In this document: in pieces, positions 13,361 to 25,600 of the stretch
Numbering within the stretch: position 1 is the stretch's first letter
Layout of the letters: each line of letters begins with the position of its first letter
Assembly (NCBI RefSeq): GCF_963678635.1
Contig: NC_087063.1
Coordinates: forward strand, 59,838,759-59,902,758
Reading direction: 5' to 3'
DNA length: 64,000 bases
DNA from: Symsagittifera roscoffensis
Taxonomy: Eukaryota; Xenacoelomorpha; Acoela; Convolutidae
Notes under the pieces: model-generated
Told to the model about the DNA's origin: nothing
The model's database searches: none
What the model saw: the letters and a program-made list of their open reading frames with translations, nothing else
Translations under genes and position numbers: made by a program

Positions 13361-14175
13361 GTCCATTTTTGCTACTCTTGCAACTAAAAATTTTGACCGA
13401 TAACGTTAACAGAACCCGTCCAATACTATTATATTTTAGCAATTGTTTAGACAGCTATCGTTGTTTTTTTGCTATTTTTTATTGGTTTTCGTTTTTCCTA
13501 GATTATTTTTTCATTCATTAGATCAACGTTTTTGAAACGTTTTTGTTATAACAAGTATGCAGTAACAAGAATTTTGAACTTCTTGTAAATTGCCAAACGT
13601 AGGGCGTTATAACAAAATTGATACCAATTAAAGTGTTTTAATGCGCCGATACGCGCTTTTACGGGAATTTTTGCCGTCGAATTTGAAGTGACCGAGTGCG
13701 GCGGTCCACTTTGCTGAGAAGCTTAATTAATTGCTCTCTTTTTGTCTTTCATTGCGCCTAGATTTTCTGCAAAAATTTATTTAACATTCCTTATTTTCAA
13801 ATGTTACTGAGCCGGAAGATTCTGAGTTTTGTAAACCTTCATATCTTTTTTGTATGCCCGACGCATAAGCTCATTCAAAAACAACCTAAGATGTAGACAA
13901 AGTTCCCTCAATGCTAGTTAGTGGAATTATCACATTTTTTCCCGCAAAAGTAAAGCTGTATCATCCCCAAAGCAAACAATTTTAAACTTCTTTTTTTTAA
14001 AATAAATTTATTGTTCCGACTATTTAAAAAACATGGAAATGCTTTAAATTCAGTTAATTTAGTTTTTTCTTTTATTTTGTTTTCCACGCAAAATCAGCTG
14101 CCAGGAATAATCATCGGAGAAATTTGAGTGATATATCATATTAAAGCCCTTTCAATCGTGATTCGAATGACACTA
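13361..14175. repeat. Host repeat-unit fragment carried with copy B
   Basis: Starts GTCCATTTTTGCTACTCTTG and ends GAATGACACTA, matching about 5738-6555 of repeat unit 1. The join at 13360 follows GGGCA, a short microhomology between BEL pol (GCGGGCA) and the unit (AATGCAGTC). The fragment ends exactly where the LTR begins, so it is the original flank of the BEL insertion copied along with the element. Confidence 0.85.
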
Positions 14176-14639
14176 TTATGCTCGCTCTAATCTCCAAAAA
14201 CTGATCCAAATCCGTAAATTGATAAGAGATATTTCTCGGTAAATAACTCAGGCAAATAGATAACTTTCGGCTTTCTCTATCGATCAAAAACATCATATAA
14301 CTTTTTATCATCAGCTCGTTTTTGGCACAAATCGGCGCAAGCTAGCCAAAAGAACTGGTCGGTAATGTCTTTGAGACAAATTGCTGTTTTTGGCGGTCAG
14401 CCTTAATCAAGGCTGAACCGAATTAGAACCAAAAAAAAACAGTTAAAATAGGATATAACCCCCGTTTTTAGTATAATATTACATGGGCAAGTGGGGAGCT
14501 CGAACCTACGTCAACTGTTATGTCACACATATAATTGGCGTTACGTTAGCTTAGGCCGCTCGGCCATAAAAGCTTCTTTTATATGCATTTATACTCTTGT
14601 TTTATATTTGCATCTATACTCTACATTTGCGTTGCAACA
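14176..14639 (-). repeat. BEL/Pao LTR, copy B (full, 464 bp)
   Basis: The minus-strand LTR begins TGTTGCAACGC, carries TATAAAAG about 55 bp in, then the tRNA-like segment and a CAGCCTT-AATC-AAGGCTG hairpin, and ends near AGCATAA. It is flanked on one side by host TAGTGTCATTCG and on the other by the G-rich polypurine tract. Confidence 0.88.
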
Positions 14640-17375
14640 TCCCCCCCTGAAGAACCGGAGCGAGCTTAACGGTCGGCCGAGTGACTTCACGGGTTGCGGT
14701 CTTAACAAGGGCGGATCGAGTGCAACCGTCCTGTCCGTAGTTTAGCTTGACGATTCGGGCGAGAGGGTAGTACCCACGCGGACTATCGGGCTCAATCACT
14801 CACACGAGATCGCCTGTCTTAAGAGTGAATTCAGAATTAGTGTGCCACTTGACACGCTTATTCAGCGAGGGAACATATTCGCGAAGCCAACGAGACCAAA
14901 TCGCGTTAGCATATGACTGCGCTCGCACGTACCTTTTCTTGTGCTCGAAGTGCTCCCCAGGTAAAAGCGAAGGAAAGCTTGTGGCATGTTGTCCAAGCAA
15001 AAAGTGGTTTGGGGTTAACGCTTCTAATTCACGTGAATCAGTACTAACGGTAGTGACTGGCCTCGAATTCAAAGCTTGCTCAACTAAGCATAAGGTTGTT
15101 CCTAACACCTCTTCGGTGACTCGCCTACTGCCTAGTATGTCGTACAGGACGCGCTTCACTCTTCGGACGAGGCGCTCCCAGGAACCGCCATGATGAGGTG
15201 CGCCTGGCGGGTTAAATTTCCAAGTAACACCTTTGTGTGCAAAAATGGTCGGAGCCATGCCATTCCAGCTCTTGATGCAGGCAAGTAATTCTTTTTCCGC
15301 ACCAACGAAGTTCGTGCCGTTATCCGACCAGATTGTGCTTGGCGTACCACGACGCGCAATGAACCGTTCAATGCCCATGACACAAGAACTGTTGTCCAGA
15401 GATGGTACAATCTCAAGATGTACAGCCCTGGTGGTGAGGCAAGTAAAAAGAAATCTCCATCTTTTTTCAGTGCTTCTGCGAACCGGAACGTAAAGCGGTC
15501 CAAATTAATCCACACCCGTATAATTAAAGGGTGGTTGCTTATATCCGAGACGTTCGACAGGTAAATTGGACATAATAGACTGAATGGTACTTGCTTTGCG
15601 TTTACGGCATGTTACACATTGATTTTCGGTAGACCGAAGTAGTCTAAACCTTGATGAAAATGCTTGTGGTGGAGGCTGCGGGCCAACAAACGAACTAGGG
15701 TATGTCGGGCGTCGAGTAATATCGGGTGCTTAGTATCAAACTCGGTATTCACCAAGCGCGCGACCCCTCTGGTGGAACGAATGATACCAGCGGTACCGAC
15801 AATTGGCGAGTATGTGGCAATTTTACTACTATTCTTAATAGGTTTGGCAGCGATGAGTGTTTTTAACCCAACGGGGAAGGATTCCATCTGAGCAAGGTGA
15901 ATGAGTTTGCTTTCTGCAATATCAAGTTCAGTGGGGTTGGTGATTCGTAAGTCCTCACCACAAAATTGCTTATGTGAAGGCAGCATCCTCAACTTAAAAG
16001 CGACTACTCGTGTATATCTCGTAAGGGAACTAAACTTTTCCCAATTGAACCCGTGTTCGGGATTTTTGATGGATGTAACATCGGTGACGAAGGAAGATGA
16101 TGTCTCCAAGCAATTATCAACATCACAAGAAGGACCCTTTAAACGAATTTTTTTGATTACACGTTCGTCGGGTATAAACGGCCAATCATTAGTCCTGAGA
16201 ATGCTCGGACCAATAACCCAGCTGCTATTCTTGAGGGCTTCCGAAGAAATCCCCCGCGTACCGGTATCAGCTGGATTATCGCCGCTCAGAACATGGTGCC
16301 ACTCATCAATAGTGGTCGATTCGAGGATTTTGCCGACACGATTAGCGACGAACACAGGTAATTTTTCAGTGGAGTTTAGCCACTGGAAAACTGTTGTACT
16401 ATCTGTCCACATGTAGACATGATTATTAGAGACAGTCAGGGCGGTCAGTATATCATCTTTTAGTCGTGTGGCGAGCAGAGCAGCTTGAAACTCTAGCTTC
16501 GGTATAGATGGCGCTTTCATGGGCGCAACGCGAGCTTTACCAAAGATGAAGGATATTTGAGTTTTCTGCGAACTCGAGAGTCGCGCACGCAAAAACCCAA
16601 CCGCACAAAAAACGTCCTGCGAGCTATCACCGAACATGTGGAGCTCGATTTGATCCACAGGCTCTGTGAAGTAACAACGGGGAATAGTCAATTGCCCTAA
16701 GAGAGTAAGACCAGAGTGCCACTCGGTAACTTATCTCTTATGTCTTCCGGGAATTCGTCGTCCCAACTTTGGCCACTGATTTTCCAAATATCTTTAGGCA
16801 TACGACTACGACGGATTCTAACTGCATGGAGCTACTAACCCAACACAGTCAAACACAGAGGAGACAAAATCAAGACGGTTCGTTGAGTTATTGCCTTATC
16901 GAGAGGACGATCCACGCCTCTGCTAACAACCAATGTGTTTTTCACATAGTCCCACTTAAGACCTAAGACGTGTGATAGTTGTTCGGCACCGTTACATATT
17001 TCCTTGATGGGTGAAGACGAGATTTCGCAATCCTCGGGGTTCATTTCTGAAGTGATTTCATCAGCATTACTGACAAATTTGGTCAAATTAAATCCTCCCA
17101 ACTTTAGTAAGGAAACCAAATCGCGGCTAAATTTAATTGCATGGGTAACGTTCTCGAACGAATCCAAGTAATCATCCATGTAAAATTTTTCATTAACGAC
17201 TGAGGTGGCCTCAGGGTATTTGGACATATTATCAGTTGCTGTTTTTCGCAACGCGAAATTGGCGCACGTAGGCGAATCCCGTGCGCCGAATATGTGGCGA
17301 GTGTACTGATGAACTACCACATCGGAAGTGGTATCCTCCCGCCACAAAAAACGGAGCGAAATTTGATCGTGGGCA
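14640..17375 (-). pseudogene. BEL/Pao pol 3' fragment, copy B
   Basis: Same composition as copy A: RT palm with YMDD (16835-17347), RNase H frame (15612-16691), integrase (about 14614-15510). It shares the RT/RNase H frame break, the zinc-finger frame break and the integrase TAA (15505-15507). Its own difference is an additional stop splitting the integrase carboxyl end at about 14797-14799 (a Trp codon in the other copies). It ends at about 17375 in the same GGGCA/GTCCA junction, which marks the repeat period (about 4.0 kb to copy A and 3.9 kb to copy C). Confidence 0.9.
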
Positions 17376-18185
17376 GTCCATTTTTGCTACTCTTGCAACT
17401 AAAAATTTTGACCGATAACGTTAACAGAACCCGTCCAATACTATTATATTTTAGCAATTGTTTAGACAGCTATCGTTGTTTTTTTGCTATTTTTTATTGG
17501 TTTTCGTTTTTCCTAGATTATTTTTTCATTCATTAGGTCAACGTTTTTGTTATAACAAGTATGCAGTAACAAGAATTTTGAACTTCTTGTAAATTGCCAA
17601 ACGTAGGGCGTTATAACAAAATTGATACCAATTAAAGTGTTTTAATGCGCCGATACGCGCTTTTACGGGAATTTTTGCCGTCGAATTTGAAGTGACCGAG
17701 TGCGGCGGTCCACTTTGCTGGGAAGCTTAATTAATTGCTCTCTTAAAAATTTTTGTCTTTCATTGCGCCTAAATTTTCTGCAAAAATTTATTTAACATTC
17801 CTTATTTTCAAATGTTACTGAGCCGGAAGATTCTGAGTTTTGTAAACCTTCATATCTTTTTTGTATGCCCGACGCATAAGCTCATTCAAAAACAACCTAA
17901 GATGTAGACAAAGTTCCCTCAATGCTAGTTAGTGGAATTATCACATTTTTTCCCGCAAAAGTAAAGCTGTATCATCCCCAAAGCAAACAATTTTAAACTT
18001 CTTTTTTTTTAATAAATTTATTGTTCCGACTATTTAAAAAACATGGAGGAGCTTTAAATTCAATTAATTTAGTTTTTTCTTTTATTTTGTTTTCCACGCT
18101 AAATCAGCTGCCAGGAATAATCATCGGAGAAATTTGAGTGATATATCATATTAAAGCCCTTTCAATCGTGATTGGAATGACACTA
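17376..18185. repeat. Host repeat-unit fragment carried with copy C
   Basis: Same segment of the 3.2-kb unit as at 13361-14175, with the same start and end points. It lacks a few bases around GATCAACGTTTTTG and ends in GGAATGACACTA directly against the LTR. Confidence 0.85.
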
Positions 18186-18560
18186 TTATGCTCGCTCTAA
18201 TCTCCAAAAACTGATCCAAATCCGTAAATTGATAAGAGATATTTCTCGGTAAATTACTCAGGCAAATAGATAACTTTCGGCTTTCTCTATCGATTAAAAA
18301 CATCATATAACTTTTTATCATCAGCTCGTTTTTGGCACAAACCGAATTAAAACCAAAAAACAGTTAAAATAGGATATAACCCCCGTTTTTAGTATATTAT
18401 TACATGGGCAAGTGGGGAACTCAAACCTACGTCAACTGTTATGTCACACATATAATTGGCGTTACGTTAGCTTAGGCCGCTCGGCCATAAAAGCTTCTTT
18501 TATATGCATTTATACTCTTGTTTTATATTTGCATCTATACTCTACATTTGCGTTGCAAAA
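18186..18560 (-). repeat. BEL/Pao LTR, copy C (375 bp, 86-bp internal deletion)
   Basis: Identical in layout to the other LTRs except that the segment from TCGGCGCAAGC to AAGGCTGAA is missing, joining TTGGCACAAA to CCGAATTA. The terminus reads TTTTGCAACGC instead of TGTTGCAACGC. Both changes are shared with copy D only. Confidence 0.87.
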
Positions 18561-21295
18561 TCCTCCCCCCCCCCCTGAAGAACCGGAGCGAGCTTAACGG
18601 TCGGCTGAGTGACTTCACGGGTTGCGGTCTTAACAAGGGCGGATCGAGCGCAACCGTCCTGTCCGTAGTTTAGCTTGACGATTCGGGCGAGAGGGTAGTA
18701 CCCACGCGGACTCTCGGGCTCAATCACCCACACGAGATCGCCTGTCTTAAGAGTGAAGTCAGAATTAGTGTGCCACTTGACACGCTTATTCAGCGAGGGA
18801 ACATATTCGCGAAGCCAACGAGACCAAATCGCGTTAGCATATGACTGCGCTCGCACGTACCTTTTCTTGTGCTCGAAGTGCTCCCCAGGTAAAAGCGAAG
18901 GAAAGCTTGTAGCATGTTGTCCAAGCAAAAAGTGGTTTGGGGTTAACGCTTCTAATTCACGTGAATCAGTACTAACGGGAGTGACTGGCCTCGAATTCAA
19001 AGCTTGCTCAACTAAGCATAAGGTTGTTCCTAACACCTCTTCGGTGACTCGCCTACTGCCTAGTATGTCGTACAGGACGCGCTTCACTCTTCGGACGAGG
19101 CGCTCCCAAGAGCCGCCATGATGAGGTGCGCCTGGCGGGTTAAATTTCCAAGTAACACCTTTGTGTGCAAAAATGGTCGGAGCCATGCCATTCCAGCTCT
19201 TGATGCAGGCAAGTAATTCTTTTTCCGCACCAACGAAGTTCGTGCCGTTATCCGACCAGATTGTGCTTGGTGTACCACGACGCGCAATGAACCGTTCAAT
19301 GCCCATGACACAAGAACTGTTGTCCAGAGATGGTACAATCTCAAGATGTACAGCCCTGGTGGTGAGGCAAGTAAAAAGAAATCTCCATCTTTTTTCAGTG
19401 CTTCTGCGAACCGGAACGTAAAGCGGTCCAAATTAATCCACACCCGTATGATTAAAGGGTGGTTGCTTATATCCGAGACGTTCGACAGGTAAATTGGACA
19501 TAATAGACTGAATGGTACTTGCTTTGCGTTTACGGCATGTTACACATTGATTTTCGGTAGACCGAAGTAGTCTAAACCTTGATGAAAATGCTTGTGGTGG
19601 AGGCTGCGGGCCAACAAACGAACTAGGGTATGTCGGGCGTCGAGTAATATCGGGTGCTTAGTATCAAACTCGGTATTCACCAAGCGCGCGACCCCTCTGG
19701 TGGAACGAATGATACCAGCGGTACCGACAATTGGCGAGTATGTGGCAATTTTACTACTATTCTTAATAGGTTTGGCAGCGATGAGTGTTTTTAACCCAAC
19801 GGGGAAGGATTCCATCTGAGCAAGGTGAATGAGTTTGCTTTCTGCAATATCAAGTTCAGTGGGGTCGGTGATTCGTAAGTCCTCACCACAAAAATGCTTA
19901 TGTGAAGGCAGCATCCTCAACTTAAAAGCGACTACTCGTTTATATCTCGTAAGGGAACTAAACCTTTCCCAATTGAACCCGTGTTCAGGATTTTTGATGG
20001 ATGTAACATCGGTGACGAAGGAAGATGATGTCTCCAAGCAATTATCAACATCACAAGAAGGACCCTTTGAACGAATTTTTTTGATTACACGTTCGTCGGG
20101 TATAAACGGCCAATCATTAGTCCTGAGAATGCTCGGACCAATAACCCAGCTGCTATTCTTGAGGGCTTCCGAAGAAATCCCCCGCGTACCGGTATCAGCT
20201 GGATTATCGCCGCTCAGAACATGGTGCCACTCATCAATAGTGGTCGATTCGAGGATTTTGCCGACACGATTAGCGACGAACACAGGTAATTTTTCAGTGG
20301 AGTATAGCCACTGGAAAACTGTTGTACTATCTGTCCACATGTAGACATGATTATTAGAGACAGTCAGGGCGGTCAGTATATCATCTTTTAGTCGTGTGGC
20401 GAGCAGAGCAGCTTGAAGCTCTAGCTTCGGTATAGATGGCGCTTTCATGGGCGCAACGCGAGCTTTACCAAAGATGAAGGATATTTGAGTTTTCTGCGAA
20501 CTCGAGAGTCGCGCACGCAAAAACCCAACCGCACAAAAAACGTCCTGCGAGCTATCACCGAACATGTGGAGCTCAATTTGATCCACAGGCTCTGTGAAGT
20601 AACAACGGGGAATAGTCAATTGCCCTAAGAGAGTAAGACCAGAGTGCCACTCGGTAACTTATCTCTAATGTCTTCCGGGAATTCGTCGTCCCAACTTTGG
20701 CCACTGATTTTCCAAATATCTTTAGGCATAAGACGGATTCTAACTGTATGGAGCTACTAACCCAACACGGTCAAACACAGAGGAGACGAAATCAAGACGG
20801 TTCGTTGAGTTATAGCCTTATCGAGAGGACGATCCACGCCTCTGCTAACAACCAATGTGTCTTTCACATAGTCCCACTTAAGACCTAAGACGTGTGATAA
20901 TTGTTCGGCACCGTTACATATTTCCTTGATGGGTGAAGACGAGATTTCGCAATCCTCGGGGTTCATTTCGGAAGTGATTTCATCAGCATTACTGACAAAT
21001 TTGGTCAAATTAAATCCTCCCAACTTTAGCAAGGAAACCAAATCGCGGCTAAATTTAATTGCATGGGTAACGTTCTCGAACGAATCCAAGTAATCATCCA
21101 TGTAAAATTTTTCATTAACGACTGAGGTGGCCTCAGGGTATTTGGACATATTATCAGTTGCTGTTTTTCGCAACGCGAAAATGCGCACGTAGGCGAATCC
21201 CGTGCGCCGAATATGTGGCAAGTGTACTGATGAACTACCACATCGGAAGTGGTATCCTCGCGCCACAGAAAACGGAGCGAAATTTGATCGTGGGC
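18561..21295 (-). pseudogene. BEL/Pao pol 3' fragment, copy C
   Basis: RT palm (20757-21250), RNase H frame of 359 codons (19540-20619) and integrase (18542-19435) on the minus strand, with the three shared lesions including TAA at 19433-19435. It also has a base change and frame difference at the RT edge around 21175-21185, so the RT frame runs into different upstream codons than in A and B. It ends in the GGGCA/GTCCA junction at about 21295. Confidence 0.9.
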
Positions 21296-22118
21296 AGTCC
21301 ATTTTTGCTACTCTTGCAACTAAAATTTTTGACCGATAACGTTAACAGAACCCGTCCAATACTATTATATTTTAGCAATTGTTTAGACAGCTATCGTTGT
21401 TTTTTTGCTATTTTTTATTGGTTTTCGTTTTTCCTAGATTATTTTTTCATTCATTAGATCAACGTTTTTGAAACGTTTTTGTTATAACAAGTATGCAGTA
21501 ACAAGAATTTTGAACTTCTTGTAAATTGCCAAACGTAGGGCGTTATAACAAAATTGAGACCAATTAATGTGTTTTAATGCGCCGTTACGCGCTTTTACGG
21601 GAATTTTTGCCGTCGAATTTGAAGTGACCGAGTGCGGCGGTCCACTTTGCTGAGAAGCTTAATTAATTGCTCTCTTAAAAATTTTTGTCTTTCATTGCGC
21701 CTAGATTTTCTGCAAAAATTTATTTAACATTCCTTATTTTTAAATGTTACTGAGCCGGAAGATTCTGAGTTTTGTAAACCTTCATATCTTTTTTGTATGC
21801 CCGACGCATAAGCTCATTCAAAAACAACCTAAGATGTAGACAAAGTTCCCTCAATGCTAGTTAGTGGAATTATCGCATTTTTTCCCGCAAAAGTAAAGCT
21901 GTATCATCCCCAAAGCAAACAATTTTAAACTTCTTTTTTTTTAAATAAATTTATTGTTCCGACTATTTAAAAAACATGGAAATGCTTTAAATTCAGTTAA
22001 TTTAGTTTTTTCTTTTATTTTGTTTTCCACGCAAAATCAGCTGCCAGGAATAATCATCGGAGAAATTTGAGTGATATATCATATTAAAGCCCTTTCAATC
22101 GTGATTCGAATGACACTA
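21296..22118. repeat. Host repeat-unit flank of the parental BEL copy D
   Basis: The same 0.8-kb segment of the 3.2-kb unit as before copies B and C. Here it leads into the element that continues through gag. The far side of the insertion (46673 onward) carries the continuation of the unit, beginning GCTAAAATGTCGAG. The flank ends CACTA and the other side starts GCTA, consistent with a short, slightly decayed target duplication (TAGT/TAGC on the minus strand). Confidence 0.85.
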
Positions 22119-22493
22119 TTATGCTCGCTCTAATCTCCAAAAACTGATCCAAATCCGTAAATTGATAAGAGATATTTCTCGTTAAATTACTCAGGCAAAT
22201 AGATAACTTTCGGCTTTCTCTATCGATCAAAAACATCATATTACTTTTTATCATCAGCTCGTTTTTGGCACAAACCGAATTAGAACCAAAAAACAGTTAA
22301 AATTGGATATAACCCCCGTTTTTAGTATATTATTACATGGGCAAGTGGGGAACTCAAACCTACGTCAACTGTTATGTCACACATATAATTGGCGTTACGT
22401 TAGCTTAGGCCGCTCGGCCATAAAAGTTTCTTTTATATGCATTTATACTCTTGTTTTATATTTGCATCTATACTCTACATTTGCGTTGCAAAA
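22119..22493 (-). repeat. 3' LTR of BEL copy D (375 bp)
   Basis: Shares the 86-bp deletion and the TTTTGCAACGC end with copy C, whereas the element's own 5' LTR at 46212-46672 has neither. LTRs are identical at integration, so the difference arose afterwards by deletion, or by exchange with the amplified copies. Confidence 0.87.
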
Positions 22494-22511
22494 TCCTCCC
22501 CCCCCCCCCCT
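22494..22511 (-). other. Polypurine tract of BEL copy D
   Basis: On the minus strand this is a run of 12 G followed by AGGAT immediately before the LTR start, the expected site for plus-strand priming. The G run differs in length in each copy (copies A, B and C have about 11, 7 and 10). Confidence 0.75.
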
Positions 22512-23474
22512 GAAGAACCGGAGCGAGCTCAACGGTCGGCTGAGTGACTTCACGGGTTGCGGTCTTAACATGGGCGGATCGAGCGCAACCGTCCTGTCCG
22601 TAGTTTAGCTTGACGATTCGGGCGAGAGGGTAGTACCCACGCGGACTATCGGCCTCAATCACCCACACGAGATCGCCTGTCTTAAGAGTGAAGTCAGAAT
22701 TAGTGTGCCACTTGACACGCTTATTCAGCGAGGGAACATATTCGCGAAGCCAACGAGACCAAATCGCGTTAGCATATGACTGCGCTTGCACGTACCTTTT
22801 CTTGTGCTCGAAGTGCTCCCCAGGTAAAAGCGAAGGAAAGCTTGTGGCATGTTGTCCAAGCAAAAAGTGGTTTGGGGTTAACGCTTCTAATTCACGTGAA
22901 TCAGTACTAACGGGAGTGACTGGCCTCGAATTCAAAGCTTGCTCAACTAAGCATAAGGTTGTTCCTAACACCTCTTCGGTGACTCGCCTACTGCCTAGTA
23001 TGTCGTACAGGACGCGCTTCACTCTTCGGACGAGGCGCTCCCAGGAGCCGCCATGATGAGGTGCGCCTGGCGGGTTAAGTTTCCAAGTTACACCTTTGTG
23101 TGCAAAAATGGTCGGAGCCATGCCATTCCAGCTCTTGATGCAGGCAAGTAATTCTTTTTCCGCACCAACGAAGTTCGTGCCGTTATCCGACCAGATTGTG
23201 CTTGGCGTACCACGACGCGCAATGAACCGTTCAATGCCCATGACACAAGAACTGTTGTCCAGAGATGGTACAATCTCAAGATGTACAGCCCTGGTGGTGA
23301 GGCAAGTAAAAAGAAATCTCCATCTTTTTTCAGTGCTTCTGCGAACCGGAACGTAAAGCGGTCCAAATTAATCCACACCCGTATGATTAAAGGGTGGTTG
23401 CTTATATCCGAGAAGTTCGACAAGTAAATTGGACATAATAGACTGAATGGTACTTGCTTTGCGTTTACGGCATG
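22512..23474 (-). pseudogene. BEL integrase, copy D
   Basis: The DDE core is visible: GVD at the first Asp (just upstream of the stop at 23368-23370), WSDNGTNF for the second Asp, and GGSWERLVRRVK for the Glu, with 30-40 residues between the last two as expected. The carboxyl part has LNKRVKWHTNSDF and GDLVWVIE, a BEL-type carboxyl domain. The zinc-binding HHCC module is split: the HH half ends the RNase H frame (LHHKHFHQGLDYF) and the CC half (QCVTCRKRK) lies in another frame. TAA replaces the residue after the first catalytic Asp. It would insert cDNA in an active element; here it is inactive. Confidence 0.88.
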
Positions 23475-24554
23475 TTACACATTGATTTTCGGTAGACCGA
23501 AGTAGTCTAAACCTTGATGAAAATGCTTGTGGTGGAGGCTGCGGGCCAACAAACGAACTAGGGTATGTCGGGCGTCGAGTAATATCGGGTGCTTAGTATC
23601 AAACTCGGTGTTCACCAAGCGCGCGATCCCTCTGGTGGAACGAATGATACCAGCGGTACCGACAATTGGCGAGTATGTGGCAATTTTACTACTATTCTTA
23701 ATAGGTTTGGCAGCGATGAGTGTTTTTAACCCAACGGGGAATGATTCCATCTGAGCAAGGTGAATGAGTTTGCTTTCTGCAATATCAAGTTCAGTGGGGT
23801 CGGTGATTCGTAAGTCCTCACCACAAAAATGCTTATGTGAAGGCAGCATCCTCAACTTAAAAGCGACTACTCGTTTATATCTCGTAAGGGAACTAAACCT
23901 TTCCCAATTGAACCCGTGTTCGGTATTTTTGATCGATGTAACATCGGTGACGAAGGAAGATGATGTCTCCAAGCAATTATCAACATCACAAGAAGGACCC
24001 TTTAAACGAATTTTTTTGATTACACGTTCGTCGGGTATAAACGGCCAATCATTAGTCCTGAGAATGCTCGGACCAATAACCCAGCTGCTATTCTTGAGGG
24101 CTTCCGAAGAAATCCCCCGCGTACCGGTATCAGCTGGATTATCGCCGCTCAGAACATGGTGCCACTCATCAATAGTGGTCGATTCGAGGATTTTGCCGAC
24201 ACGATTAGCGACGAACACAGGTAATTTTTCAGTGGAGTTTAGCCACTGGAAAACTGTTGTACTATCTGTCCACATGTAGACATGATTATTAGAGACAGTC
24301 AGGGCGGTCAGTATATCATCTTTTAGTCGTGTGGCGAGCAGAGCAGCTTGAAGCTCTAGCTTCGGTATAGATGGCGCTTTCATGGGCGCAACGCGAGCTT
24401 TACCAAAGATGAAGGATATTTGAGTTTTCTGCGAACTCGAGAGTCGCGCATGCAAAAACCCAACCGCACAAAAAACGTCCTGCGAGCTATCACCGAACAT
24501 GTGGAGCTCAATTTGATCCACAGGCTCTGTGAAGTAACAACGGGGAATAGTCAA
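23475..24554 (-). pseudogene. BEL RNase H and integrase zinc-binding region, copy D
   Basis: An open stretch of 359 codons. RNase H signatures in order are the MFGDSSQDVFCAVGF strand with the first Asp, KLELQAA with the Glu, YMWTDSTTVFQWL with the third acidic residue, and NPADTGTRG. The carboxyl end carries the His pair of the integrase zinc finger and then stops. The start given is only the first Met after a shared frame break, not a real initiation site; in an active element this is internal to the polyprotein. The frame is conserved in length in all four copies. Confidence 0.9.
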
Positions 24555-24691
24555 TTGCCCTAAGAGAGTAAGACCAGAGTGCCACTCGGTAACTTATCTC
24601 TTATGTCTTCCGGGAATTCGTCGTCCCAACTTTGGCCACTGATTTTCCAAATATCTTTAGGCATACGACGGATTCTAACTGCATGGAGCTA

Positions 24692-25600
24692 CTAACCCAA
24701 CACAGTCAAACACAGAGGAGACAAAATCAAGACGGTTCGTTGAGTTATTGCCTTATCGAGAGGACGATCCACGCCTCTGCTAACAACCAATGTGTCTTTC
24801 ACATAGTCCCACTTAAGACCTAAGACGTGTGATAATTGTTCGGCACCGTTACATATTTCCTTGATGGGTGAAGACGAGATTTCGCAATCCTCGGGGTTCA
24901 TTTTTGAAGTGATTTCATCAGCATTACTGACAAATTTGGTCAAATTAAATCCTCCCAACTTTAGTAAGGAAACGAATAAATTTAAGCGGCTAAATTTAAT
25001 TGCATGGGTAACGTTCTCGAACGAATCCAAGTAATCATCCATGTAAATTTTTTCATTAACGACTGAGGTAGCCTCAGGGTTTTTGGACATATTATCAGTT
25101 GCTGTTTTTCGCAACGCGAAATTGGCGCACGTAGGCGAATCCCGTGCGCCGAATATATGGCGATTGTACTGATGAACTACCACATCGGAAGTGGTATCCC
25201 CCGCCACAAAAAAAACGGAGCGAAATTTGATCGCGGGCAAGGACTCCTACCTGTAGGAATATACCCTCTATATCCGCGGAGACGGCGTACTTGTGTTGAC
25301 GAAATCGCAAAAGTACAAAAATTAAGTTTTGGAGTAGCTCCGGACCCACCAATAAGGACTCATTTAAGGTTGTGCCGTGAAACTTAGAAGCCTCATTAAG
25401 GACTCGGCTCACCTTACCCGGCTTATTCGAATTTTCGACGGGATGGTGCGGAAGATACCACTCGCGATCGGAACGCTTAGGTGGATCATGCGGTTCGACG
25501 GTAACAACATAGCCTTTCCTAATGTCCTCTCTAATTGTTTCTGCGTATCTTTCGCGCAGCTCAGGGTCTTTATTTAACCTTCTCTCCAATGTTTTGAATT
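24692..25600 (-). pseudogene. BEL reverse transcriptase, copy D
   Basis: The amino-terminal palm and fingers lie in the frame that also carries the protease (REWYLPHHPV, then VSADIEGIFLQV with the first catalytic Asp, codon at 25272-25274). The YMDDYLDS catalytic motif lies in a different frame (24692-25240). The switch is around 25195-25215, where copy D has a longer A run and a missing base relative to copies A-C. Copy D also has an extra 6-base change at 24972-24988 (SRLNLFVSLL instead of SRDLVSLL). The frame then breaks at about 24620-24720, where two adjacent TAG codons sit in all four copies. Confidence 0.88.
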
